DNA of 64,000 nt. It comes from Microplitis mediator. Taxonomy: Eukaryota > Arthropoda > Insecta > Hymenoptera > Braconidae. The DNA is taken from the NCBI RefSeq assembly GCF_029852145.1, contig NC_079973.1, positions 4,340,001-4,404,000 of the forward strand. Reading direction: 5' to 3'. Position 1 is the first letter of the stretch. The number at the start of each line of letters is the position of its first letter. The notes beneath the pieces were generated by a model that searched no databases, was not told where the DNA came from, and was given only the letters and a program-made list of their open reading frames with translations. Below, in pieces: positions 1-12,800 of this stretch. The position numbers were made by a program, and so were the translations under genes.

Positions 1-166
1 AGCTGTGCATGAATTTTAGACCTAACATAAATAATCAAGTTTCTTAAATATTTTAAAAATAGTTTCTTAAATATTTGAGACTTACAAAACCAGTACTAGC
101 TGTAAATTTACTGGTTTAAAAAATTTTACTGCCGTTAGATTTTTTCGTAAATAACTTTTTAAAGGG

Positions 167-360
167 TACACTGATAGAAGGATTTCTTACTATTTAAGAA
201 ACGATTTTTAATAGTTGAGAAATGATTTCTTAACTATTAAAAAATCGTTTCTTAAATAGTAAGAAATATTTGTTAAATACAAAAAAATGATGTTTAAGAA
301 ATGATTTCTTGAATACTAAGAAATATTTTTTAAATGTTAAGAAATCCTTCTATCAGTGTA
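167..360. mobile_element. Short palindromic MITE with TA target duplication
   Basis: The ends are inverted repeats of about 20 bp beginning CACTGATAGAAGGATTTCTT, flanked by TA on both sides (167-168 and 359-360). The interior is built of degenerate TTTCTTA/TAAGAAA units, so most of the element can fold on itself. There is no coding capacity. TA duplication is typical of Tc1/mariner-type non-autonomous elements. Confidence 0.75.
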
Positions 361-515
361 TATCTATCCTTATTATGTAAAAACAACTTGATAGCTGATA
401 GAAAAATCTATATTTTCCTTTTTTTATTTTTTGTTTTATGATAATTGTTCCACTTTTAATAAGGGTTCAAAGTCACACAATCGACTCATGTGTTATGGTG
501 ATAATACCATTGTTT

Positions 516-1077
516 AAGGGAGGGTGGGGCAGAGCGGCCCCCCTAAAATTTTGATCAAAAAAATTTTTTTTTTTATCGACTAATTACTAGATATCTGATA
601 TGTTTGCGCATTTCTAGCCCTACGCATGACATCTGGGGTGAAATGGACCAGCCAAAACTTTTGAAAAAATGATTTTTTCATATTTTTCGGCCGTTTCTCT
701 ATGTCTGAGGCAAATTTGATTTCAAAAAATATTCAAAAATAAAAATTTTTTTTTAGTTGATAAATTTTTGAAATAAAGTAAAACTATTTATAATCTAAAA
801 AATTAAAAAACACATTTTTTGGGTTCAAAATAATGAAAAATAAGAAATATATATATTTCTATAGAATTGTTTTTTTTCTCATTAAATAGCAATTAGTAAT
901 TAAGCTAATCGAGGGTGAACGATTTATGACACCTAAAAAAATTTTTTTTGAGTAATATAAAACCAAAAATAATTGTCAAGAGAAAGAAATATATTCTTAA
1001 TGATGAAAACAGTTTCAAAAAAAAAAAAAAAAAATTATCATTTTTGGAGGGGGGCCTCTCTGCCCCACCCTCCCCTA
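516..1077. mobile_element. Foldback/MITE with GC-rich terminal inverted repeats
   Basis: The left end carries GGGAGGGTGGGGCAGAG followed by a C-run. The right end is its near-perfect reverse complement, ending CTCTGCCCCACCCTCCCC. These GC-rich ends stand out against the AT-rich interior, which has no ORF of interest. A short ORF at 948-1136 simply reads through A-runs and the right repeat. Confidence 0.7.
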
Positions 1078-1379
1078 AATCTTTGAAAATTTTCGATGGG
1101 TGGTTATTAAATTATATATACTTATTCTTTAGGTAATTATCTTGATCAAGTTTAAAAATTTATAAAAATCGGTTGAGCATTATAGAAATGGTGGCAATTT
1201 GAAATTTTCTAATGAATAAAAAATCCTGTTTTCCGTGTTATTTTTTTCTAAATAACGTTGTAATAGGTACATCTATCATTATTATGTAAAAAGAACAAGA
1301 CTATCTCCCTTGGATAGCTAGATGACACCAGAATACTTGTAATTTTAATATTAACGGTTTGATTGAAGTGAGAAATCTA

Positions 1380-2070
1380 CTTCCATTTCGGATGCCGAAT
1401 GGCCTTTTTTAAATGCGCATTTTTTTTTAATTTATCAATTATTTTTTGTTTATTAATAATTTTGAATTTGTCTGATGTCTGCTACATAAGAGTGTGAATG
1501 TAACTGACAATTGTCAATTTTTTAAATTATCAAATAAATAAATACAATGTGAGTAGGATAAAAATTAAAAAATGTGTATTTAGATAAAAAAAAATTAGTG
1601 CGCGCATTTTTTAAATTTCATTATTTTAATTTATTTAATTAAAATTTATTGATTGTCTGACGTCTGCTGCATTCACACTCATAAAAATTTATAAGTGTGA
1701 ATGTTTTTAAATTTTAATTAAATAAATTAATTAAAATTTAAAAATTAAAAAAAATGCGCGCAGTTTTTAAATTTCATTATTTTAATTAATTAATTTATTT
1801 ATTTAAAATTTATAGATTATCTGATGCCTGCTACATTCACACTCATGAAAATTTATGAGTGTGAATGTAGCAGACGAGACAGTTTTTAAATTTTAAATAA
1901 ATAAATTAATTAAAATTTAAAAATTTTAAAAAATGCGCGTACTGATTTTTCATTCATCTAAACACGAATTTTTTTTTTATTCTGCTTGTATTTTCTTTAT
2001 CTATTCAAAAATTTTTTAAATTCCCACCTGTCAGTTACATCCACACATAAAAATTTTTATTATTCTTGCA
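1380..2070. repeat. Cluster of 'GTGTGAATGTAGCAGAC' family MITE pieces
   Basis: Several head-to-head ends of one dispersed family are packed here. The end motif is GAGTGTGAATGTAGCAGAC (or GTAACTGACA variants), with its reverse complement CTGCTACATTCACACTC, separated by AT-rich spacers containing AAAAATGCGC. The same family recurs at about 3880-4070, 16020-16130, 23809-24455, 28790-29150, 51645-51860, 52797-53002 and 53808-54016. I see no gene between 1078 and about 2230. Confidence 0.65.
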
Positions 2071-2229
2071 AGTTTTTTATTTAAAAATAAAAATTGCGGG
2101 AAAAAGAGCAGAGAGGGAAAAAAGAGAAACAGGGGATGTCTTTATTTGCTATAGTATAGTAATTATCATTAAACTATACTGTAGTTCTAAAATATATACA
2201 TACATATATAAAGGTATTATATATCCCAT

Positions 2230-2581
2230 TTGAGAGATGCACGTTCATTGGTCCCGGCGGCGCTGATAAACGTCAGCCCTCTTGACGTTTTGCCTGGGTT
2301 GTTATACATACATGACTGATAATAAAAAAAAACAATGTCTCAAGTACAATGGTAATTTTTTTTATATAACTATAAAGCAAGAGGTTTCCGTTGCAGTAGT
2401 AGAGGATCTACTGGACGTCAACAGTACGTTCGAGAATTTAAATCGCGAGGTAAAGCGAAAAGAACCGCGAGAGGTAAGCGAATAATATTAAAATAAAAAG
2501 TAAAATAAAAGTTTTTTTTTATATAAAATGTCTACCCTTTGCAGTAAATTATTTTTTTATCGTGTGGATGAAAACTGAAAA
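2230..2581 (+). promoter_or_regulatory. Probable 5' UTR with intron, AGPAT gene
   Basis: This stretch is locally less AT-rich than its surroundings. A good donor (GAG|GTAAGC, GT at 2474) and acceptor (TTTGCAG ending at 2544) define a 71-bp intron just upstream of the ATG at 2582. The 67-codon ORF at 2282-2485 runs across the donor and resembles no family, so it is treated as 5' UTR. The transcription start was not resolved. Confidence 0.45.
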
Positions 2582-4536
2582 ATGACACCGTCTTATTTAG
2601 AAATAATATTGGTAGGATTTATACTCATCCTGCCATTTCTCTACGAAACGAGCGGCACATTCAGATATTATTTTAAATTTTTATTATACTATGGGATTGT
2701 TATGGCAAACTCGTTACTCTTAATACCTATCATGGTATTCCGTCCAGGAAATGTTAAGAATCTTTTGTAAGTCATGATAAATTTATTTATTTTTTATTAC
2801 ATCGTCGCGGTGGTCTACTTTGTTTTTTTTTTTTTTTTTTTTATTGACTGAGTTTGTTGACATAACAATTTAATGGGATTACATAAATTTTAGATTGGCT
2901 TCATCAATTTGTCATCACGTAAGCAGTTTACTGGGATTGAAATGGGAACTGAGAAATCGTGCTAACTTAGAAAAAGAACAGGCGTGTATTGTTGTTGCTA
3001 ATCATCAAAGTTCTCTAGACATACTGGGCATGTTTGAAATGTGGCCGGTTATGGACAAATGTACAGTTGTCGCTAAAAAAGAGCTATTTTATGCTTGGCC
3101 TTTCGGACTCGCTGCTTGGCTTTGTGGTCTTATCTTTATTGATAGAATGAATTCCGAAAAAGCACGCACTGCTTTAAATACAGCGACTGATAAAATAAAA
3201 GAAAAAAAGGTAATTAGTCTTATTTTTATTTTTATATTTTATTTTTTTTTTTTACCGCGATTTTTTATGATACTGAAGTTAACCGACGTCTAATAATTTT
3301 TATCAAAACGATAAATTATAAAAAAAAAAAAAAATGATCCTGAAGTTAGCAGACAATTAGTAATTTTTGGATTTTTTTTATCAGCAAATCAGTTGCAAAA
3401 AAAAAAAAAAAAAATATCTACATGTAGAAAATTTAAAAAACTACTGGTGCAAATTTTTCAAATATTTTTTTAAAAATAATTTATTGTTTAAAAAAAAGTC
3501 AAAAAATTATTAGACGTCGGCGAACTTCAGTATCATAAAAAAAAAATTTTTTTTAAATTGCACTTGTAGTTTTTTTAATTTTGTATATGTGCATACTTTT
3601 AGTTTTTTTTTTTTGTAATTTATTTGTTGAAAAAAATATCCGAAAATTTTTAATTGTCTGCTAACTTCATTATCATGATTTTTGATGGTCCTGAAGTTAG
3701 CAGGCATTTTTTGAATTTTTATTTCAACACTTTAATTTTAAAAAAATAAATAAATAAAAATGTGCACATTTAGAAAATTGAAAAAACTTGAGGTGTAATT
3801 TTTTGAAATATATTTTTTTAAATGTATCATTTTGAAAAAAAATCCAAAAATTAGTTTGCTAATTTCAGTATCATTATTTTTTATGTGAATGTATCAGATA
3901 TGAGACAATTTATAAATTTTAAATAAATAAATAATGAAATTTAAAAAAATACGCGTACTGGTTCTTCCATTATCTAAGTATGCATTTTTAAATTTTTATA
4001 TTACTTACATTTTATTTATTTATTATAAAATTTTTAAAGTACCCACTTGTCTGTTACATTCAAACTCGTGATTTTTTTAATTAAAATAATGAACCGCAAT
4101 AATGAATTTTGAAATTTTTCTTAGATTAAGATGTGGATATTCCCCGAAGGTACACGACACAACACTGGAGAAATACACCCGTTTAAAAAAGGTGCTTTTC
4201 ATGTTGCTGTCAACTCACAATTGCCTATCTTGCCAGTTGTATTTTCTTCTTATTATTTTTTATCTAAAAAAGATAAACGATTTGACCCAGGTAAAATAAT
4301 TATTTTAAATTTCAATTTTTTTTACCCTACAAAATTTCTTAAAATAAAAAATTAAATAAATATTATTAGGACGTATTATTATTACAACATTGCCACCGAT
4401 TCCTACTACGGGATTGGGACCAGAAGACATCGAGGCGCTGATGGATAAGACCCGTAATTCAATGACACAAGTATTTTATTCAAGCAATCGTGAAGTGCAA
4501 CAGTCGCTCAATTCCTGCAAGCATCGCGTACAATAA
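2582..4536 (+). CDS. AGPAT: 1-acyl-sn-glycerol-3-phosphate acyltransferase (AGPAT, lysophosphatidic acid acyltransferase)
   Basis: It transfers an acyl chain from acyl-CoA to lysophosphatidate, making phosphatidic acid for phospholipid and triglyceride synthesis in the ER membrane. Four coding exons (2582-2766, 2894-3209, 4125-4290, 4370-4536) join in phase to 277 residues, the usual AGPAT1/2 length. The N-terminus has two hydrophobic segments (about residues 5-22 and 30-52). The PlsC/LPAAT motifs are visible in order: NHQSSLD (catalytic His and Asp), FIDR, FPEGTR, and the proline-bearing LPILPVVF segment. Exon 3 starts just before the FPEGTR block. The second intron is 915 bp and filled with MITE copies. 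There is an AATAAA shortly after the stop (about 4546). Assignment to AGPAT1 versus AGPAT2 is not possible by eye; family identity is firm. Confidence 0.93.
3260..4085. mobile_element. MITE cluster inside AGPAT intron 2
   Basis: Three or more copies of the most abundant family of the window lie in tandem. Its ends read ATGATCCTGAAGTTAGCAGA and, at the other side, TCTGCTAACTTCAGTATCAT; full copies are about 190-210 bp (for example 3333-3540 and 3676-3876). The interior carries ATGTGCACATGTAGAAAA and GGTGCAATTTTT motifs. A GTGTGAATGTAGCAGAC family piece follows at about 3885-4070. They account for almost the entire intron. Confidence 0.7.
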
Positions 4537-6676
4537 GTATACTTAAATAAATTATAAAAATACTGAAGAAAATAATTGAAAAAAATGAGCCAAGGAAACA
4601 GAACGTACATCACAATAGTTAGCTAAGAAACCAAAGACTTATAAGATTTAAATTCAGTAATTACGTATCGATTTAATTGTTTAAAATTATTTTCGATAAG
4701 ACATTATTTGTCCAGTATACAATTTTTAGTGATTTTTAATTTATTTAGATTTTAAATTCTATTTATTTTAACTTAATTGTATTATAAAAATACGAAGGCT
4801 GGTCTGTGTCATCCAACTTAATTTCATATTATTATTAAGGTCATTCCAATTAATTTATATTCCCATAGATAACTTTTAAGTATCAGTAATTATCCATGAT
4901 ACTGAAATTAGCCGTCTAATAATTTTTGGATTTTTTTTAAAAATGATAAATTAAAAAAAAAAAAATTTCGAAAAATTGCACCGTCAGTCTTTGAAGTTTT
5001 CTACATGTGCACATTTTTAGTTTTATTTTTTTTAAATTAAATTGTTGATAAAAAAATCCAAAAATTGTTAACTGTCTGCTCACTACAGGATCATAATTAT
5101 TCAGTATATATTTTTTTGCAGTTTATTTATATTTTAAATATTTCAGAAAAAAATTTTTATTTATTCAAAAAAACGTGAACTAGTCAAATTTACCGCCGAT
5201 TATTGTACTTTCTTTTTAGTTTTTATTTAATAGTTTTGTAAAAAAATTGTGTCATATTTATTTATATATTAAATTATTTTGAATGTTTAAAAAACAATAA
5301 GTCTAAGGAACCAAAATCATCAATTGAAAGCACAAAATTATTAAGTATTGCTAATTAACTATAGCTTTATTAATTATTAAATAAAATAATAATTATAAAT
5401 TCTTTTTGCTAAATTTTTAAAAGTCGCCTGCAAAAAGTTTATGTAAATAAAATTAATTTACAAGTACATTTTAAATGTCACATACGCTCATTTATATTTT
5501 CATCGTCGATAAATAATTGACAACTTTCCGCTCAGGGCAATACATATAAAAAAAAAATAATTAAAAATCACAACTAGTCTTAATTATTAATAATTAATAA
5601 TTAATCAATTTTAATTTTGTAAGCAAGCGATGTAATGACTCCGGAATAAAGAAAATATCAGCATTGTATATCATTGTAATTATTATTTTTAATAATTCTT
5701 TGTATTGATGCGAATTGTAAGAAAAATTTGAAAAAAAAATTATAAATCAGCACAGAAAAAATCACCATGCAGTTAAATTATTTTTTAACTGAATAAATTT
5801 TAACAGTAAGTTCACGGGGTGAAGTTATGGGGTTACAATTAGCGGCAGTGTCATGTAAAAAATATCACTCTTTAAATAATTATCTTAAAATTATTTATTT
5901 ATTTTCAACATTGAAAGATAAACATATTAATTTTTAAAATATGACTTTTTATTACGCGCTCTAGATGTAATAATAGTTCAGTTACACGAAGGTTATTATT
6001 ATATTGTACAGATTGATCTCTGACCTTTGAAAGAATAATAAAATTTAAAATGATACTTAAAATATTTTTAGAAAAAAAAAAACTATAAGATTTGACCTCC
6101 GATTCTGAGCTGCGTTATTTTATGAAAGTAAAAAAATTAAACAAAGTAATAAAATTTAAATTAATAATTGAGACCATTCTCAGACAGTGCCCACACTTTT
6201 TAAAAATTTTCGATGACTCAATTGTCGTGTATCAAAATTTGGACAATTGATTTAAAAAATTTGAAAAAATAGACAATTTCACTGAGACAGAGTTAAAAAA
6301 TAATTAGAATTGATATCAATTGGGAGTTAAACGAAATTTGGAAAATAATTTTCAGTAAAATTTACATGTCAATTTTATAATTCAAATTTTGTTAAACTCC
6401 TAATTGATAACAACTAAGTAATTTTTTTTAAATTCCATATCTCAGTGAAATCGTAACTGCGTTCTTTCCAATTAAGATTTTTATATTTTTTTTAATTAAT
6501 TAAGAAAATTTAAATACGATGACAGTTGAGTCATTGAATATTTTAAAAAAGTGGGTGGCACTGTCTGAGAATGGCCTTAAAATGCATTCGTAATTTAAAT
6601 TATTAATTCAAATAATAATCGATAGTTAATAATTTGAATTAATTTTATAACAAAGTAATATAAAAGTTTTTTAAAT
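4537..6676. other. Intergenic, AGPAT to CacyBP
   Basis: No coding region is supported. A copy of the ATGATxCTGAAGTTAGC MITE lies at about 4898-5096. A second MITE family sits at about 6172-6576, with ends CCATTCTCAGACAGTGCC and its complement and about 400 bp between them. The rest is low-complexity AT sequence containing the 3' ends of the two convergent neighbouring genes. Confidence 0.6.
6172..6576. mobile_element. MITE, 'CATTCTCAGACAGTGCC' family
   Basis: The terminal inverted repeats CCATTCTCAGACAGTGCC and GGCACTGTCTGAGAATGG bracket about 400 bp. The interior has subterminal repeats around TCATTGAATA / CGATGACTCAA. Related copies occur at 19256-20037, 47605-48265 and, truncated, about 49738-50110, which supports a mobile origin. 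Confidence 0.7.
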
Positions 6677-7652
6677 TTATACTGATGGGAAATCATCAAA
6701 ACCGGCAGTTTTTTTCTCTTGGCTTTCAGTCCATGCTTTGGCAATAGTTCTCTTCATGTCATCATCACCTTCTTGATACATTTTCTTCATAATATTCATG
6801 AGCCCAGCTTCCGGGTCGGAATTATCAGCGTTCGGAGCAGCATTTTTCGACTCCTTTATTCTCTTCTCAATTCCAGTCACATGGGACCAATTTTTCGGTG
6901 CTTTTTTAGATAAAAACACAGCAATCATATCAGTTTTAACTTTCACGTAACTTTTTGATGGCTCGATGTCCTCACAGAGGTTGGAAATAGGCAGCTGATA
7001 GTTTCGATTATCCAATCCCATAACTCTTAAGTCCATTGATCTCTCCTTGAAATCACAATATACGGCCTCTTTGGGTAATGACTGAACATTTTTCAGAGTG
7101 ACGTACAGTTTTATGAATTTATCTGACTGATCCCATGCGTAATTTGTCAGTTTAACTTCATAACATTTTGAACTATTGGTAACTGGAGGTTTTGGAGTTT
7201 TGTTTTCATCATTTCTCGAAACTTCCATCAATTTTGTCAGCTCTGTTTGAAGTCTTCTAACCTCAATTGCAAGAACATCTTTTATTTTTTGTCTTTTTGC
7301 TTGCAATAGCAGACTGTTCAGTTCATCAATGTCCAGTTTCAACTAATGAACAAATAAAATCATAAACAAATATTAGATATTTAATAAAAATATTTCTTAT
7401 ATAAATTATTTTAAAAAAATAAAATGATGCTGAAAGTAGCAGTCATTAAAAAATTTATTTTTTTAATTCAAATAAACTAAATACTGGCGGGAATAATTTT
7501 TAAAAATGCATGGGAAGAATTTTAAAAATTTTTCTGACAATTAACTTGGAAATTTAAAAAAAAAGACTCAAATTTTTTAAATCTCGGCTACTTTCAGCTT
7601 TAAAAAAAAAATTATTATTTTGTTCGCTTACTTCATCAATTTTAGAAGCCAT
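6677..7652 (-). CDS. CacyBP: Calcyclin-binding protein / Siah-interacting protein
   Basis: This is an adaptor that bridges Siah-1/Skp1 ubiquitin-ligase parts and binds S100 proteins and tubulin in vertebrates. Exon 1 (7632-7652) encodes MASKIDE and ends at a GTAAGC donor; exon 2 (6677-7342) begins in phase with Leu, so the large ORF alone is not the full protein. The total is 228 residues, the normal family length. An N-terminal helical Siah-interacting region (about residues 5-55) is followed by a CS (p23-like) domain (about 70-160, with YAWDQSDKFIKLYVTL) and a C-terminal SGS-type tail (about 165-228, with LMNIMKKMYQEGDDDMKR). The gene converges on AGPAT. A perfect heat-shock element lies about 200 bp upstream. 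Confidence 0.93.
7424..7612. mobile_element. MITE copy in the CacyBP intron
   Basis: A degenerate copy of the ATGATxCTGAAGTTAGCAGAC family: ATGATGCTGAAAGTAGCAG at the left and CTACTTTCAGC at the right. It fills most of the single CacyBP intron (7343-7631). Confidence 0.55.
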
Positions 7653-7853
7653 TTTTATTTTACTTGAATTTAAAATGCAGAAAATAATTTATCGTTGATC
7701 ACAAATTTAAAATCACAAATAGTTTATTTTTATTGTAAACATTAAATTAAAAGCATCCACGCAAAAGCCTCGACGTCAATACTGTAGGGTAAACTTGGTC
7801 AGGTTAAAATGGGTACCTCGAGCGCGCTTTTATTTGTCTTACCCACGACAATA

Positions 7854-7876
7854 TTCGAGAAAGTTCTCGAACCTTC
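7854..7876 (-). promoter_or_regulatory. Perfect five-unit heat-shock element upstream of CacyBP
   Basis: The 23 bases read TTC-GA-GAA-AG-TTC-TC-GAA-CC-TTC: five alternating TTC/GAA pentamer cores at exact 5-bp spacing, the consensus for trimeric heat-shock factor. It lies about 200 bp upstream of the CacyBP ATG at 7652, with no other gene start nearby. Binding by HSF is inferred from the motif only. Confidence 0.75.
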
Positions 7877-7879
7877 TTT

Positions 7880-9852
7880 ACGAAAATGAATGATTTTAAG
7901 TAGTATTTAAATAATTATTTAAAAAATTATTGAATAGAATTATTTTTAAATTTTTGTTTATATATTCATTAAATTAATTAATTATTTTTTTTTAATTAAC
8001 AAATAATTTTAAGGGAACAGGTGGCGCAATAAAATGGCGGGATAATTTAAATATTAGATGGAGTCCATAATGAATACTAATTTAGTGAAAATTTATTACA
8101 GTTTTGGGTTTTTTATTCAAATTACGATCATAAGTAATTAATTTTTCTTGTCATAGTGTGGAAAATTGGTCATCAGACAAGTCTATGGAAAATATTGTAA
8201 TACGATGAACTTTAAAAAAACTGGACAAAAAAACCTGTGGTAAATTTCAAAAACCAGGACATGAATATGAGACCCAGTACCCGATTAGGAAACTAACATC
8301 CGGTTACTCATGTATTTGTATATTTATATTTACTGGATTTTACTAAATATATATATCCAAATACATGGAGTAATTGAGTACTAGTTCCCTGATCAGGTAC
8401 TAGGTCTTTTACCTCCCAAGTAGCACAGAGACAAGTTTGAAATGTCTTTCAAAAGAACAAGACTAAATTTTTTATCTCAAAGCCGTTTTTTTATATAAAT
8501 AAGACATACAGATGTTGGTCTTAGGAGTCATGGGAAAGTTCGTCCCTTTTCTGGATAAACCTCGTAACTACTTTTTTTTCATAATTAAGATTATGAGTGA
8601 AAACCATTTTTTGGTACTGCTATTGCGTAAAAAAAGCTTCAAATTTTAATAATTGAAACAGAATGTTTGAGAGACTTTTGAATTTTAATATTTCCATTAA
8701 CGCACGTGTATCAGTTACGAGGTTTACCCAGAAAGAGGACGATTTGTCTTCTTTTTTTCGCCCTAAAAAATAAATTTCAATTGAAAAATTGTTTTAATGA
8801 CTTATTGGGCCATTATTTATAATTTAATTTTTGTCATCACTCATGTCAAGTCTTTTAAGAAGATATTTTCTCGAAGACATAAATTTCTGATCGTTTTGTC
8901 AACATTTTGGTGCCTTGATAGGTCAGAAAACAGCTTCAAAAGTGCTATCTTACACGAAAAAAAATGAAGTATATATAAATTGAGAACGACAAGTATAAGT
9001 ATAAAAATTTATTGTCTATGTAAGAAAAATTACTATTTGAAGTTTAAAAGTCGTAACTGATACTTAGAAAATTGACGACACGTATTATAAAATTTATTAT
9101 TTGGAATGTTAAAATTCCCCATATTGGCATCCGGGTTCCAGGTTGTAATTTTAAATACTAATTTTTAAAGTTAATTTTTTTCCGTGTATAACTGTCACAT
9201 AGCAAAGTCTGCTCTTAGACTTAGGGACTATTCCTAAATTACGTAAGCAAATTTTAGGCAATTTTAACCCCCTCCCCCTACCTAAAATACTGCGTAAAAA
9301 TATCAAAGTAAAAATTATATCGTTTCAAATATTATGCATAAATAATTTTTTTCAATTGCGCCTTATTTTGAAGAGCTGAAATATCTAAATAATTCAATTT
9401 CCATTTTTATAACTTAAAAATTTTTAATTTATCATGCCTTGTTTGATGACATTTATTATCATACATTTCATTAATTATTTAATTGAGACAATTGTTTTCT
9501 TAGCAATCATAAAAAAATTGAAAACTGTCTAGTTGAAATTACATTTTACATTTTTTTAAACTTAAGAAACACATGAGCTCCATCTGCTCAAACTATATTT
9601 ATATAATATGTACTAAAAATATATGTGTATGTTTATATATCATCAAGTACTGACTCATGAACTTCATAACATGAATTTTTCTTAGAAAATATATAGTGTA
9701 ATTCAATATGTCATTTATTGTTTGCCGGCTAGCTAACAAATAATTAAACTTTGTCGTCCAAGTATCGATAAAAATAACAACAATGACTTTTTATTATTCT
9801 TCATTTTTAAAAATTAATTGTTGTTAAATATTTATATAACTAAAAATCAATT
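7880..9852. other. Intergenic, CacyBP to STING
   Basis: No gene is seen. From about 8410 to 8965 there is a degraded copy of the ACCCAAGTAGCACA family found twice at 17.1-17.9 kb. At about 9226-9300 a short C-rich block (ACCCCCTCCCCCTACC) looks like the end of another transposon family. The rest is low-complexity AT sequence. Confidence 0.55.
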
Positions 9853-12800
9853 ATGGAGGTAAATCACTGTGTTTATTCATTTATAAAATAATTATTATTA
9901 CTTACGAGCTTCTAGTCGTAAAAAATAATATCAAGGCCATTGATAAAATCTCATGTTTCAGATAATTCAAGAGAAAAAAAATAACGAACTGGATGAAAAG
10001 ACAGGGGAGAATGACGTTTTAATTTATCCGCACCAACCCTCTATGACAATTTATATTTTGTTGATAACCATCGTGTCGGCTATCGTGGTTGCGGTTTCTG
10101 TACGACTGGTTTACAAAGACAGTTATTTAAAAGCTTTTATTGACAACCGTAAGTTTGTCACATTTTTTCATTTACTTACTTTTTTTTTATTTCTATACAT
10201 AGAAATCTTATCGTGTCCGAACAATAATTTTAACCCTGCGTGTATACTTTATTTTTCGAGACACGGTTTGTACACTGGGTCTTTTAGAGAGCAGTCAAGT
10301 TTTCAAAGTTTACAGGCTTTCAAAAAATCTGTAAAAAATTTTGAATTATTTCTTAAAATGTCTTATATATGGTCCAGGTTGCCAAACTCAAAACCCTGAT
10401 TAAACAACTGAATTTGATCTAATTAAACAGAATCAAATTTTTAATTCTATTTAATTCAGATAAATTCTGTTAATTCGGTACCTAACTTAAAAATGAATTC
10501 TGTCTAATTCGGCAGGAAAACGAGGATTTGTCCAAATTAAAACGAATTTAAATAATTCTATTCGATTTAATTCTGATTAATTCGAAAGTATTTCTCCAAT
10601 TTCTGGTTCTGAATCCGAATTAAACGGAATTAAAACGAATTTAAAATTTTTAAATCGGTTTTATTCTGTTTAATTCAAATTCAAATTTTCAATTCAGTTG
10701 AATTCTTTTTTGCAGAATCCGACAGAATATAACAGAATTAAAATTTTTAATTCGGTCGAATTCAGCTGTTTAATCAGGGAAGTTTTAAATTTTTACACGC
10801 AGAGAAATTTTTAGTAAAAAATACCCAAAAAGTTTGATACTTTGAGTGCATGTGGTAAATATATAAATTTTTCCCATGCGCATGGTAAGATATATTTATC
10901 GATAACATGTAAATGCAGTACAATTTCTGCTAATTGTAAAAATTTAGTTACTGGCTAGATGTCAGTACCAAACTTTATGGGTAATTTTTACTCAAAAATT
11001 ATCTGCGTGTAATAAAAATTGAGGACTACTCCGAAAAACGGAATTTTTTTAAAAGTTCCTACCAAGACCCAGTATTAAAGTCGCAAGAAGGACAAAAAAA
11101 AGAACATTAGAATCTGTGTAGATAAATGTTGGACGTTTCGTCACTTTTATTGTAACTTCATCAGCAACTTATTTGAATTTTATTTCATAAACAATAATAT
11201 GATAAAAACAATTCATTTTCATAACAATCCAATGGTAAATCAACAATTCATTTAAAATAATTTAAAAAAGTATGAATGAATCACAGCCAAGATCAATCTC
11301 GTGCAACTGTTACTTAATTTTTTTTTGCCCCTACGATTTTAATTATTTAAAGTAGCGGTCCGTTTTTGGCCAGCCTTGGACACTTGAAAAATTTAATTTA
11401 AGTAATTTGTAGAAGACGCAATGACATAATGAATTTTAAAACTGTGTAGAAAGATACTTTTATCACACTGTTGCAATGGAAATTTTATTTTATACATTTT
11501 CATTAATTAAAATAAAGTTTTAATGTTCAAAAAGAGAGCAGTCACCATAAATGGTACTTCTACCCTGGTCAGAAGCTATACAAAAATTCTGATGAACAAA
11601 AAATATATAACATAGGGTAAGAGCACCAGTACCCAGCCCGTAACCAGTAGCCAGCCGGTCATATACCTTAACATTGGCTCAAAATATATATAGGTAAAAT
11701 TTAACATGAGGTGGTTGGCTACTGGTTTGGGGTTGGGTACTGGTGCTCTTACCCTACAATACCTTTTTTGAATATAACATACTTTTTTTAAATTTATTAT
11801 TTAAAAAATATATTTATTTTGCTTACAGTAACAACTTTCGTTGTTTGTTTCCTTATACTGACATTAGGATCAATAATACTTCGGGTGATAAGTTTCTGTG
11901 CAGAGTTAGAGTATTTGAAAAATCATTATGACAATCAAGTACACAAAATTTTTACGTCTACATTTGAATTTAATGTAATATCCATAGTATTTATTGTCGT
12001 TTGCAGCATTTATATGATTGTAAGTATTTTTTTCTGCTGACTTCTTTACAAAAAAAAAAGTTTCTGGAAATTCAGCATAAATTCTTACATTAATCCATAA
12101 CTTTTTTTTTGTAGAGATTTTTTTAAATTTATTTAAATATATAAGTAAATAATAATTAAAAATTATAGATGTTTGCTGTAAGAAAAGGTGATATATTGAG
12201 TTACACCCGTGCCTTTGATTCTACATCAAATATTTTAATTTTTTTACTATCAATTATTGCGAGCCAAAGTATTGGCTTGGTAAGAATGAATATTCTCATG
12301 TTTAAAAAAATGATAATTATTTGAACAATTAAATGAATTTGTTTATTTGAATAGTTTCGTTATAAATCTAACTCTACTTACACATTCAATACATTGGATG
12401 GTGTCGATTATGGGACAGGAATGGCATACAGTTATTACTATGGTTATTTAAGAATAATTCTTCCTTCAGATGGTGTCAATAATCCAGGTAAAGTAAATTA
12501 TTTACCAGGAGAATCAATAACATGAAAAATGAAACGAATAATTATTGTAGGACTTCGTGCAAAGATGGAAGACTATGAATCAAATCAAAGTACATCGGAA
12601 GTTAAGATAACGATACCTGTAAAAAAACTTTTTATTTTGATACCCGAGTCAGGACACATTCCTCCAGATCTTAGAGACGCGTCCAATAATTGGTTGGAGA
12701 GTACGACTGTTAGTACTTATATTTAAGAAATTATTTATAATTTATATACAATCCAATACATGGAGAAATTATTCTCGGTTTAAATAAAATGTTAGGGTGT

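Noticed and set aside
2282..2485. 67-codon ORF upstream of AGPAT
   Set aside because: It runs over a good splice donor and has no family features; better read as 5' UTR.
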